From contig JADKKB010000001.1 of the NCBI GenBank assembly GCA_016720705.1, positions 421,261 to 485,260 of the forward strand: DNA of 64,000 bases, given 5' to 3'. The notes under the pieces are model-generated. The model was not told the origin of the DNA. It saw nothing but the letters and a program-made list of their open reading frames with translations, and did no database searches. The first letter of the stretch is position 1. Every line of letters begins with the position of its first letter. Source of the DNA: Chloracidobacterium sp. (GTDB lineage Bacteria > Acidobacteriota > Blastocatellia > Pyrinomonadales > Pyrinomonadaceae). A program made the translations under genes and the position numbers. Shown in pieces: positions 15,258 through 26,037 of this stretch.

Positions 15258-18200
15258 TCAGTGAGCCCAATCGACCCGGCAACCTTTGGATTCAAGTTCG
15301 CGTTGCAAGAGGCGACTGCCGGCCACGCGTGTCCCCGGTGCCAACACCTTTACGAGTGCATCATCGGCTGAAATGGTCAGATACACTTCGCAACGGCCGT
15401 GATGCGAGCCTAGTGTCACAAAAATGTCCTCCACAAATTCCTGATCGAGGTGTCGGGCGGGAAGTGTGATGTTTATCGAACGAGAAGCGGCGGCGACGGA
15501 ATCGTCAAGCGATCTTACTTCGCTAACGATTAAGGTCGGTTCCTGGCCTTCGCCGGCTTCGATCTTGCCGCCGACGATCACCATTTCATCGTCTCTTAAA
15601 AACGTCGCAAATGACTGAAACGCCTCACTCCAGGCGATCGTTTTGATCCCACCGGCACGGTCTTCGACGCGAAATAAACAAAACCTATTTCCTTTCTTGC
15701 TCGTCCGTACCTGAAGACCGGAGATAATACCGGCAACAAGTACCATATCTCCTGAATTAAGCTCGGTCAGATCATTAAAATTATGCAGATTTAGTCCGTT
15801 CAACATTCCCGCGTAATTATCGAGCGGGTGAACCGATAGGTAGAAACCGATCGAAGCCTTTTCGTGCTGAGATATCTCGGTTTGTGACCACGGTGTGGCG
15901 AAGGGAATGGCTTCTTCAGACGCCACATCGTCGGCGTCAACGGCTCCGAAAAGCCCGCTCTGCCCGCGTTCACGGTCGGTGGCCGCACGTTGGCCGTGCT
16001 GCAGAGCACCGTCGATCGCCGCCGTTAACCGAGCACGCCACTCACCGGCAAACGATGTCTCAGGCATCAATGTATCGAATGCACCCGCCGCGACCAAACT
16101 CTCCAGTCCCCGTCTATTGACTGCTCCTGCACCTAACCGCGAGCAAAAATCGTGCAATGATGTGAATTTAGTATTCTTTCGGGCCTCGACGATGGCTTGG
16201 ACACTGGCCGAACCCATACCTTTGATAGCGGTCAGACCGTAGCGAACGGCACCATCGCCGGGCGTAAAGCCCTCATCTGATTCATTTATATCCGGCGGTA
16301 GCAATTGGAGGCCGAGCGAGCGCAATTCCGTCGAGTATTTATACACCTTCGCACTGTCCTGGGCTTCGTGCGAAAGTACGGACGCATAGAAATGTGGCGG
16401 ATAATGGGCCTTTAAGTAAGCAGTTTGAAAGGCAAGCACAGCATAAGCCATCGAGTGACTACGATTAAAGCCATAGTCTGCGAATTTGGACATCAAGTCA
16501 AAGATCTCTTTGGCGGTTTTCCTTTCGATCCCGCGCTCGACAGCACCCGAAACAAACTTTGTTTCGTGCGTCAACATTTCTTCGACCTTTTTCTTACCCA
16601 TCGCCCGCCGCATAAGGTCGGCCTCACCGAGACTGTATCCGGCGAGCTTCTGAGCAAGCTGCATGATCTGTTCCTGGTAAACCAGCACTCCAAAAGTGTT
16701 TCCGAGAATATCTTCCATTTCCGGAACGATATATTCTACGGGCTTGACCCCTCTATGACGGTCGATAAAATCATCGATCATCCCGCCGTCAAGCGGTCCC
16801 GGACGGTAGAGAGCGTTGAGTGCACTAAGGTCTTCGAGTTCCTTTGGTTTCAAGCGACGGCACATATCGGCCATCCCGGACGATTCAAACTGAAAGATGG
16901 CTTCCGTTCGGCCCTCGCCGAATAGCTGCATTGTCTTTTCTTCGTTATTGGGAATGCTAGTCCAGTCAATTGTTTCACCGAGCCTCGCTTTGATCGACGC
17001 CAGACAATCGGCGATCACCGTTAGCGTTGTAAGGCCGAGAAAGTCCATCTTGAGCATCCCGACCTTTTCGAGGTCGTTCATTGGATACTGGCTCGTGAGT
17101 TCGTCCTTGGACATTGCAACCGGCACAAGCTCTTGCAACGGCCTCGGGCTGATCACAACACCTGCCGCGTGGACCGAAGTGTGACGGGCGCACCCTTCGA
17201 TCCGCAATGCGAGTTCGACAAGGTCATTTACTCTTGGGTCGGCATTCATTGCCGCACTGAGTTCAGGTACCTCTTTTAATGCCTGTGAAATACTGACGTT
17301 TCGACCGCGCACCGGTGGCGGTATCATCTTTGCGATACGCTCGACATCGCCGTACGGCATATTTAGGACCCGTCCAACGTCCTTGATCGCCGCTCTCGAG
17401 GCCATCGTTCCAAATGTCACGATCTGACACACCGATTCGCGTCCATAGAGTTGCGTTACGTGATCTATCACCTCGCCGCGGCCGCGTATGCAAAAGTCGA
17501 TGTCAATATCAGGCATCGAAACACGCTCTGGATTTAGAAATCGCTCAAATAGCAGTTCGTGCTGCAGCGGATCGACATCAGTTATACGCAGACAATACGC
17601 GGCGAGCGACCCGGCGGCAGAACCGCGTCCCGGCCCGACCGGGATACCCTTTTCTCGGGCGTATCGTATAAAATCCCAAACAATGAGGAAATAGCCCGGA
17701 AACCCCATCTTCTTGATCGTCGCGATCTCAATGGCCAACCGTTCCCGATACTCCGTTATGCTGTGCTTCAACCTTCCATTCGCTAACAACGGATCCCATT
17801 CGGACCGCTTCCTTTCATCAAATCCGTCGTTTAAGACCTTAACGAAGTATTCGTCTTCGTCCATCGACGTATATTCGGGCGGGATCGGATATTTTGGAAG
17901 TTGTCGATGTTCGTCGCCTTGCGGCATTTCAAACTCGATCATTTCCGCGATCTTGACTGTGTTTGTCAGTGATTCCGGCAACTCGCCACCAAAAATATCC
18001 CACATCTCTTCAGCAGACCTGAGATATCGTAGTGACGTTTCCGGCGAAGTCCGTGAATTCTCACCGAGAGTGCGCCCGTCCGCCAAAGCGATCAATGCCT
18101 GTTGGGCTCGAGCGTCTTCGCGGTTCAAATATTGGACGTCGTTTGTGGCGACAATCGGCAGATCGGCGGTCTTAGAAAACTCGATGATCTTACGAGTAGC

Positions 18201-18797
18201 AGCGATGAAGTGGGGCTCACAGTGATCTTGTATCTCCAGGTAAAAGCGATCTTTACCTAGAATTTCTTCAAGTGATTTAGCAACCTCAAGTGCTCTCTTA
18301 TCATTTCCTGTATTCAGGTAGTGGCCGACAATTTCTTCGGGGCCGGAGGATAAGCCGATCAAGCCTTCCGAATTCTCAGCCAAGAGCTCAAAATCGATGC
18401 GGGGGCGGTGCAGGAATCCCTCGGTAAATGCCTTTGATGCTAGCATCGCGAGATTCCTATATCCGGCGAGGTCCTTGGCCAAAAGCACTAAGCGATAGAA
18501 GGGCTTTTCGCCTGGCGCCAAGGCCGAACTTCGCTCGTGTCTGCTCCCCGACGTCACATACGCCTCGTAACCGATGATCGGCTTGATGCCGATACCAGCC
18601 ATTGTGTTAAAAAACGTAACGGCACCGTACATATTGCCGTAATCTGTGAGAGCACAGGCCTTGAGGTCGAGTTCCTCGAGTCTATTGGCCAGTGGCTTCA
18701 GTTGGATTGTGCTTTGCAACAGGCTATAATCTGAATGCAAATGAAGATGGACGAAATCCTTGGCTGAAAACGGCTTGAATTTGGTTTCGTTTGGCAT
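15258..18797 (-). CDS. dnaE: DNA polymerase III subunit alpha
   Basis: Replicative polymerase catalytic subunit, 1179 aa. The N-terminal PHP domain starts FVHLHLHSDYSLLQS. The palm contains GPGRGSAAGSLAAYCL and the metal-binding triad in MPDIDIDFC plus a later catalytic Asp region. The fingers and beta-binding regions follow, and an OB domain lies near the C-terminus. Length is normal for DnaE1. The ATG at 18797 is taken because the family N-terminus begins just after it. It lies only 3 bases from the ATG of divergent miaB, so its promoter must lie inside miaB. No good Shine-Dalgarno sequence is visible. accA follows in the same direction. Confidence 0.95.
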   Translation of the reverse strand: MPNETKFKPFSAKDFVHLHLHSDYSLLQSTIQLKPLANRLEELDLKACALTDYGNMYGAVTFFNTMAGIGIKPIIGYEAYVTSGSRHERSSALAPGEKPFYRLVLLAKDLAGYRNLAMLASKAFTEGFLHRPRIDFELLAENSEGLIGLSSGPEEIVGHYLNTGNDKRALEVAKSLEEILGKDRFYLEIQDHCEPHFIAATRKIIEFSKTADLPIVATNDVQYLNREDARAQQALIALADGRTLGENSRTSPETSLRYLRSAEEMWDIFGGELPESLTNTVKIAEMIEFEMPQGDEHRQLPKYPIPPEYTSMDEDEYFVKVLNDGFDERKRSEWDPLLANGRLKHSITEYRERLAIEIATIKKMGFPGYFLIVWDFIRYAREKGIPVGPGRGSAAGSLAAYCLRITDVDPLQHELLFERFLNPERVSMPDIDIDFCIRGRGEVIDHVTQLYGRESVCQIVTFGTMASRAAIKDVGRVLNMPYGDVERIAKMIPPPVRGRNVSISQALKEVPELSAAMNADPRVNDLVELALRIEGCARHTSVHAAGVVISPRPLQELVPVAMSKDELTSQYPMNDLEKVGMLKMDFLGLTTLTVIADCLASIKARLGETIDWTSIPNNEEKTMQLFGEGRTEAIFQFESSGMADMCRRLKPKELEDLSALNALYRPGPLDGGMIDDFIDRHRGVKPVEYIVPEMEDILGNTFGVLVYQEQIMQLAQKLAGYSLGEADLMRRAMGKKKVEEMLTHETKFVSGAVERGIERKTAKEIFDLMSKFADYGFNRSHSMAYAVLAFQTAYLKAHYPPHFYASVLSHEAQDSAKVYKYSTELRSLGLQLLPPDINESDEGFTPGDGAVRYGLTAIKGMGSASVQAIVEARKNTKFTSLHDFCSRLGAGAVNRRGLESLVAAGAFDTLMPETSFAGEWRARLTAAIDGALQHGQRAATDRERGQSGLFGAVDADDVASEEAIPFATPWSQTEISQHEKASIGFYLSVHPLDNYAGMLNGLNLHNFNDLTELNSGDMVLVAGIISGLQVRTSKKGNRFCLFRVEDRAGGIKTIAWSEAFQSFATFLRDDEMVIVGGKIEAGEGQEPTLIVSEVRSLDDSVAAASRSINITLPARHLDQEFVEDIFVTLGSHHGRCEVYLTISADDALVKVLAPGTRVAGSRLLQRELESKGCRVDWAH
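18702..18730 (+). promoter_or_regulatory. Predicted miaB promoter inside dnaE
   Basis: TTGGAT (18702-18707), 17-base spacer, TATAAT (18725-18730), on the + strand within the first codons of dnaE. Transcription would begin near 18737, about 64 bases before the miaB ATG. Confidence 0.5.
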
Positions 18798-18800
18798 GTT

Positions 18801-20126
18801 ATGAAAAAAGTTTATCTCGAAACCTACGGCTGTCAAATGAACGTATCTGATTCGGAACGTATCTCGACGACGCTTGCCGGCCGCGGTTACGAAATGACTA
18901 ACGACGAGGCTCAAGCGGACGTTGTGATCCTAAATACCTGCTCGGTTCGCGAAAAGGCCGAACAGAAGCTTTATTCACGCGTCGGCCGTATTCGGCACGC
19001 TGATCGCCCAAAGCCGATCGTTGGCGTTATGGGCTGTGTGGCCCAATTAGAGGGCGAAACACTTTTCTCCAAGATCGAGGGCCTAGATTTTGTCGTTGGC
19101 ACGCAAGCTGTAGGCCGTGTTGCGGACGCAATTGCCAGGACGTTATCCACCGATGAAGCCGTAGTCGATCTTGGCAGCCGCGAGGTCAATTATGACTGGA
19201 CAGTCGCCGAGAACCAAAGACATTCGCCATATATAGCGTTTTTGCCGATCATCGAGGGATGTAACAAGTTCTGCACGTATTGTATCGTGCCGTTTGCACG
19301 TGGGCGGGAACGAAGTCGTTCAGCATCTGAGATAGTCCGGCAAGTGCTCGAATTACGTCGAAATGGCGTTAGGGAAGTTCATCTGATCGGGCAAAACGTC
19401 AATAGCTATAAGCCTGAAAGCGAATCCGGCCTCGAACAATTCGAAGGGAAGTCGGCCTTCTCCAGACTCTTGAGAGCGGTTGCGGCGACCGGAATCGAGC
19501 GTGTAAAGTTTGCCACGTCATTTCCCCGTGATTTTAATGACGATATTGTGGATGTGATCGAGTCACACGACAACGTTTGCAATTGGGTCCATCTGCCGGT
19601 TCAATCGGGCAGCTCCAGGATCCTCGCCGCAATGAAGCGCGGTCATACTATCGAAAAGTATCTTAAAAAGATCGATCGGATCAAATCGTCGACAAAAGAC
19701 ATCTCGCTTACCACAGATATTATCGTGGGATTTCCGGGCGAGACGGAAGACGATTTTCAAGCGACGATAAAAATGGTCGAGTATTGCGGCTTTGACAGTG
19801 CCTACATCTTCAAATACTCGCCAAGGCCCGGCACGCCCGCATTCGAAATGGCCGACGATGTAAGTCCGGAGGAAAAGACACGTCGTTTTATCGAACTTGA
19901 GAATACCCAGAAACGCATACAGAGCAACAACTTGCAGCGATATCTTAACAAAGTGCTTAAGGTCCTGGTCGAACGCCCGTCGACTCGGACTGACGGTGGC
20001 CTCACTGGCCATTCGACGTGCCAGAAACTTGTCAATTTCGTTGGAACCACAGATATGATCGGTCAAATCGTGGATGTGCGTGTGACACAGATCAAGACCA
20101 ATTCGCTATTTGGCGTACCCGTATAA
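18801..20126 (+). CDS. miaB: tRNA-2-methylthio-N6-dimethylallyladenosine synthase MiaB
   Basis: Radical SAM methylthiotransferase (441 aa) that adds ms2 to i6A37 of tRNA. The N-terminal UPF0004 domain has YGCQMNVSDSE and LNTCSVREKAEQK (cluster-binding cysteines). The radical SAM motif is GCNKFCTYCIVPFARGRERS (C-x3-C-x2-C). A C-terminal TRAM domain reaches the end (GLTGHSTCQKLVNF). The start lies 3 bases from divergent dnaE and lacks a clear ribosome site. The next gene begins immediately after its stop. Confidence 0.94.
   Translation: MKKVYLETYGCQMNVSDSERISTTLAGRGYEMTNDEAQADVVILNTCSVREKAEQKLYSRVGRIRHADRPKPIVGVMGCVAQLEGETLFSKIEGLDFVVGTQAVGRVADAIARTLSTDEAVVDLGSREVNYDWTVAENQRHSPYIAFLPIIEGCNKFCTYCIVPFARGRERSRSASEIVRQVLELRRNGVREVHLIGQNVNSYKPESESGLEQFEGKSAFSRLLRAVAATGIERVKFATSFPRDFNDDIVDVIESHDNVCNWVHLPVQSGSSRILAAMKRGHTIEKYLKKIDRIKSSTKDISLTTDIIVGFPGETEDDFQATIKMVEYCGFDSAYIFKYSPRPGTPAFEMADDVSPEEKTRRFIELENTQKRIQSNNLQRYLNKVLKVLVERPSTRTDGGLTGHSTCQKLVNFVGTTDMIGQIVDVRVTQIKTNSLFGVPV
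18809..18836 (-). promoter_or_regulatory. Predicted dnaE promoter inside miaB
   Basis: On the minus strand TTGACA (18836-18831), 16-base spacer, TAAACT (18814-18809), lying within codons 3-12 of miaB. The predicted start near 18802 would leave a leader of only about 5 bases before the dnaE ATG at 18797, that is a nearly leaderless mRNA. Confidence 0.5.
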
Positions 20127-20127
20127 G

Positions 20128-20619
20128 ATGAATATGCAGTCTGACCCCTCATTGGTCGAAGTAAAGATCGGGGCCCTGATAATGGACCCGAACACAAATA
20201 CGCCGATCGTCGTCTTAAAAGGCGTCGACAGCGAGGCCGTACTCCCAATTTGGGTTGGTGCGTTCGAAGCAAATGCGATCGCTCTAGAGATCGAAAAGGT
20301 TGCTCCACAACGCCCAATGACGCACGATCTGCTGAGGAACGTGATCATAGAGTGCGGCCTTTTGGCATCAAGCGTAGTCGTTACAGACCTTGCGGAAAAT
20401 ACGTTTTACGCACGAATCGAGCTTTTGGACAAAAAGGGTGACGCGGTGTTCTTTGACGCGCGGCCGTCCGACGCGATCGCATTGGCTTTGCGCCTCGATT
20501 GTCCGATCTTCGTCGAACAGAAAGTTTTAGATCTTTCGAGCACATCTAATCCGATCACGGAACATTCTGACGACGACGAGATAACCCCGGGCGAGGACTG
20601 GCCGGAGCTGATCGGGTGA
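20128..20619 (+). CDS. Bifunctional nuclease (BFN/DUF151) domain protein
   Basis: A 163-aa protein of the BFN/DUF151 family. Matches are VVLKGVDSEAVLPIWVGAFEANAIALEIE, read in two blocks, then RPMTHDLLRNV and FDARPSDAIALALRLDCPIFV, the strongly conserved C-terminal block. Some members have been described as nucleases with stress roles; the function here is unproven. The ATG at 20128 lies one base after the miaB stop. A second ATG at 20134 is also possible. Co-transcription with miaB is likely. Confidence 0.82.
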   Translation: MNMQSDPSLVEVKIGALIMDPNTNTPIVVLKGVDSEAVLPIWVGAFEANAIALEIEKVAPQRPMTHDLLRNVIIECGLLASSVVVTDLAENTFYARIELLDKKGDAVFFDARPSDAIALALRLDCPIFVEQKVLDLSSTSNPITEHSDDDEITPGEDWPELIG

Positions 20620-20659
20620 TATCCGCGGATGTACCTGCCGTATTTATTACATAATCTCT

Positions 20660-20672
20660 ATTATCAGACGCA
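20660..20672 (+). repeat. TTATCAGACGCA motif upstream of metK
   Basis: ATTATCAGACGCA matches the lptFG 12-mer at 11 of 12 positions and extends one base (A) shared with three of the four lptFG copies. It is the only intergenic copy seen. Confidence 0.5.
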
Positions 20673-20879
20673 AGGACTGATTGTGAAACGGCTAACGCGA
20701 TTCCGCTCCGTCTTTGGATAGTTCCCCCCGCTTAAACTCTGTTACGTTCGCGTATGCTTTATCCCGAGTACATCTCTCGGAGCTCCCCCAAGACGTTCTG
20801 TTCTTATAACATCGCCCGTCGATCGTCCCCGCATAGGCGTGCCGCGTATTGTCACGAGGTGTTGCCCAACGGATTCACT

Positions 20880-20908
20880 TTGACACCGGGGCTGCAACGT
20901 TTTATAAT
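20880..20908 (+). promoter_or_regulatory. Consensus sigma70 promoter of metK-ahcY
   Basis: Exact TTGACA (20880-20885), 17-base spacer and exact TATAAT (20903-20908). The predicted start is near 20915, giving a leader of about 60 bases that ends with AAGGAG (20956-20961) before the TTG start of metK. A perfect consensus implies strong constitutive expression. Confidence 0.8.
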
Positions 20909-20973
20909 TCTCGTTTTGTTATCTGAAGAAGATTCCAATTAGTAGAACCTGATATAAGGAGTTACGTAAACAA

Positions 20974-23413
<2,440 letters not shown>

Positions 23414-23437
23414 TCCCCAATTCCCTTCTCGATCAAT

Positions 23438-23469
23438 ATAAGAAGCCCGGCGATCGCCGGGCTTCTTAT
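23438..23469. terminator. Bidirectional terminator between ahcY and lptFG
   Basis: Perfect 14-bp inverted repeat ATAAGAAGCCCGGC (23438-23451) and GCCGGGCTTCTTAT (23456-23469) with loop GATC. It lies between convergent genes, with T-rich flank for the + transcript. Confidence 0.85.
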
Positions 23470-23493
23470 TTGTTCGGCCGAATTTTATGCATC

Positions 23494-26037
23494 CTACGTG
23501 CGGACCTTTGAAACTAAATAAACGCCAAGCATCGAAAATATCACGATCGGGCTCCAAATAGCCGAGACCGGCCCCAACACACCGTTCATCCCCATCTGCT
23601 CAAAGACGTTTGTCACGCCCGTGTAAACGAGCCAGAGGCCGACAGCGTACCCAACGGTTATCACCTTGCCCTTTCGACTGAGCGACAGCGAAAACGGGGC
23701 TGTGAACAACGCGATAACAAATGGTAACAGCAACAATGAATGACGCTTTTGTAGAGCGACTGCAAAACTGCGTGATTCGACATCAGAATCGCTCGTCTTC
23801 ACGCGTTCTGAGATCTCCGCCGAGGTCATATGACTGGGCTTAGCGATAATTTCGATGAACGGATTTTGCACTTCTGCCAAAGCCATTTCGCTCAGGTCCT
23901 GTTTCGTTACTCGGCCATCGATAATATCCAAGCGTTCGACCTTACCGAAAAGCCGAACGTTTCCACTTGAATATTTCCCCTTTTGGGCGTGGTACACGGT
24001 TTGCAATTTGGTTTGGTCACCCACAAACTCGTAAACTACCACGTCCGACGCACAACGATCCGAGCATTGGGCATCACTCTCCTCGTTATCAGACGCAAAG
24101 ATGAGTGATCCTATCGTCGTCGGCCCCGGATATGCTGCGGCCAACCAGGTCCCGGCACCCTGTCCTTGAGATCCGCTACCTGCCGTTACGTTATCAGACG
24201 CTGCCCGGTCACTAACGGGGCCGGATAGGCACTGCTTCCCCGCCTTAGCATTGATTCCACCATCACCTGTTCCGTTATCAGACGCAACGTGGAGCGGCGA
24301 CTCGTCAACAGAATAACTTTGCCCTGTTGCGGGTGACGTCATTTCGAATGAATATATCCGATTGCCGTTTGCCACCCAATATCTTCCACCCGCCGCCGAC
24401 TGCAACGGCCCTTTTCTGATCTGGTTTCGAATCGAATCTTGGATCTGATTCGAAACCGGTGCGATCCGTTCCTGGATCACCCAGTTTAGTCCGCCCACCA
24501 GGAGCATCAACAAAAAGCACGGAACCAATAATCGATATGCGCTTTTGCCCGCGGAGATCCACGTCACGATCTCGTTTTGTCGAGATTTGATCACGTATGT
24601 CGCCAATATTGCGACCATCGCGGCAGAAGGAGCAAAGTATAGATATAGAAATGGTGAAAGATAAAAAAGATATTTCATCAGCAACCAGATCCCGCCATCC
24701 ATAACGCCGGCAAATCGCCAGAGTTCAAATGCCGTAAAAACGGCCGATATGATCAATAGAAAGACAACGGTAACGACAAAATATCGAAGTAAATTAACCA
24801 GCAGGTCGAAATCGCCCAGTCCCGTCGTTAGATCAACAAATAGATTCCGCGACTGTAATTTTTCTTTGGGCCTGACGAATGAGTGCCAAAAGCCGGCGCT
24901 TCGCTCGCCCCAACCGCTTAGGTAACTTACGCGTCGCGAAACGCTTAGCCATACGATCGCTGCAACGCTACCGGCAATGGGCAGAATGCCGGCGGCAATG
25001 ACCGAAACTCGGCCTGTACGAGCTAATTGCTCGCCTAAAAACGCAAGCAGATAGTACCCGACCAACCCCACGATCGACAGAAAAACGCCGAAGCCACGCC
25101 CGCTTCGGTTGAAGCGAATCACCATCGCAGTTCCCAGCAAACAAAACAAAAGTGGTGAGATCGACAGGATTATCCTTCGTTGCCACAATAGTTCGGCTTC
25201 AATTCGGTCCTTCCCTTCTTTGTTCTTTGCATATTCCGAGAGTTCCGACAATCCAAGTTCTTCCGGTGTGCTATCTGATCCGCTGAGACGCTCGATCAAT
25301 TCACTTCTTTTGGTGCGAATTGCCAATCGAACTTCTCCAATATTCTCGGTTGCGAATTTACCTGTAACCGTGTCGCTCGGGATCGTCGTCACCGTCGCGT
25401 TCTGCAAAACTAACTCGGACAATTGCCCGGAGACGTCTATTCGGCCGTCGCCTGACGTTATCAGACGCATATCACCCGAGCCGGGCTGTTTTTGAAAGAT
25501 AAAAAGGTTCTTCCACGTTCCTTTCTCCAGATCCCCGTCCTTAACGTAGATCGTGTATCCCGCTACTTCGGAGTTGAACACGCCCGGTTCGATCGGCGAC
25601 TCAAGCTTTCGGATCGATGTTTGGAGGGCGACGCTGCGGACTAACGCGGCTGCCATCGGGACGCCGCGTAGATTTACCAGAAAGGCAAACAGTGACAATA
25701 ACAACCCAAGGATCACGATTGGCACCATAACCTGCAGATTGCCGACCCCGGCCGCCCTGATCGCGGTCAGTTCGCTGTCACCCTGCATTTTTGAAAGGCC
25801 GATGATCGTGCCGACAAGCATAGCCATCGGACAGGTAAACGCGATCACGTTCGGAATAAGCGCGATCGTCAGTTGCCATATTAGGTTGACCGGAATATTC
25901 ACACTAAAGAATATGTCCGAGAACCTGCCGGCCTGCTGGACAAATAGGATCACACTCAACACAAGCCACGAAAATACAAAGTACGGCAGTATCGCCTGCA
26001 CCAAATATTTAGATATAAGCCAGCCTATCTGTTTCAT
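23494..26037 (-). CDS. lptFG: Fused LptF-LptG lipopolysaccharide export permease
   Basis: An 847-aa inner-membrane protein with two consecutive YjgP/YjgQ domains. Residues 1 to about 370 form an LptF-like unit (IPNVIAFTCPMAMLVGTIIG, QGDSELTAIRAAGVG). Residues about 415-847 form an LptG-like unit (FAPSAAMVAILATYVIKSRQ, NEIVTWISAGKSAYRLLVPC, WVIQERIAPVSNQIQDSIRN). In other bacteria these are separate subunits working with LptB to extract LPS. The periplasmic part of the second unit contains an unusual hydrophilic insert of about 65-70 residues (roughly 575-650) with extra Cys residues and three copies of ASDN encoded by GCGTCTGATAAC. It directly precedes the end of recO with no gap. Confidence 0.88.
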   Translation of the reverse strand: MKQIGWLISKYLVQAILPYFVFSWLVLSVILFVQQAGRFSDIFFSVNIPVNLIWQLTIALIPNVIAFTCPMAMLVGTIIGLSKMQGDSELTAIRAAGVGNLQVMVPIVILGLLLSLFAFLVNLRGVPMAAALVRSVALQTSIRKLESPIEPGVFNSEVAGYTIYVKDGDLEKGTWKNLFIFQKQPGSGDMRLITSGDGRIDVSGQLSELVLQNATVTTIPSDTVTGKFATENIGEVRLAIRTKRSELIERLSGSDSTPEELGLSELSEYAKNKEGKDRIEAELLWQRRIILSISPLLFCLLGTAMVIRFNRSGRGFGVFLSIVGLVGYYLLAFLGEQLARTGRVSVIAAGILPIAGSVAAIVWLSVSRRVSYLSGWGERSAGFWHSFVRPKEKLQSRNLFVDLTTGLGDFDLLVNLLRYFVVTVVFLLIISAVFTAFELWRFAGVMDGGIWLLMKYLFYLSPFLYLYFAPSAAMVAILATYVIKSRQNEIVTWISAGKSAYRLLVPCFLLMLLVGGLNWVIQERIAPVSNQIQDSIRNQIRKGPLQSAAGGRYWVANGNRIYSFEMTSPATGQSYSVDESPLHVASDNGTGDGGINAKAGKQCLSGPVSDRAASDNVTAGSGSQGQGAGTWLAAAYPGPTTIGSLIFASDNEESDAQCSDRCASDVVVYEFVGDQTKLQTVYHAQKGKYSSGNVRLFGKVERLDIIDGRVTKQDLSEMALAEVQNPFIEIIAKPSHMTSAEISERVKTSDSDVESRSFAVALQKRHSLLLLPFVIALFTAPFSLSLSRKGKVITVGYAVGLWLVYTGVTNVFEQMGMNGVLGPVSAIWSPIVIFSMLGVYLVSKVRT
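24085..24285 (+). repeat. Cluster of three exact GTTATCAGACGC motifs within lptFG
   Basis: Exact 12-mers at 24085-24096, 24190-24201 and 24274-24285, each preceded by C. Spacings of 105 and 84 bases keep all three in the same reading frame, where each encodes ASDN on the minus strand (residues 585, 613 and 648). A degenerate fourth (CGTCCGACGCA, about 24043-24053) encodes CASDV. Sequences between the copies are not alike, so this is not a simple tandem duplication. Confidence 0.7.
25457..25468 (+). repeat. Single GTTATCAGACGC motif in the LptF half
   Basis: Exact copy of the 12-mer found three times in the insert of the same gene, here in a different reading frame (encoding part of MRLIT). 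Its presence out of frame argues that DNA sequence rather than peptide sequence is shared. Confidence 0.6.

Larger units (their letters stand above)
20620..20973. other. Intergenic region upstream of metK
   Basis: 354 bases without a convincing gene. It holds one copy of the TTATCAGACGCA motif (20661-20672), a short pyrimidine-rich stretch (20721-20731), and in its last 95 bases a consensus promoter and the metK leader. A 62-codon reading frame at 20754-20942 has no protein-like features. I searched for known SAM or SAH riboswitch signatures and saw none. Confidence 0.6.

Noticed and set aside
20754..20942. 62-codon open frame upstream of metK
   Set aside because: It overlaps the consensus promoter of metK, has no ribosome site and reads as Ser/Arg-rich random sequence.
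20640..20973. Possible SAM or SAH riboswitch
   Set aside because: No known aptamer signature was found. The stems I noticed around 20858-20896 lie upstream of or across the promoter and would not be in the mRNA.
24085..25468. DNA uptake sequence interpretation of GTTATCAGACGC
   Set aside because: Its reverse complement slightly resembles the Neisseria uptake signal, but five copies in 64 kb clustered in one gene is not the dense, scattered pattern of uptake sequences.
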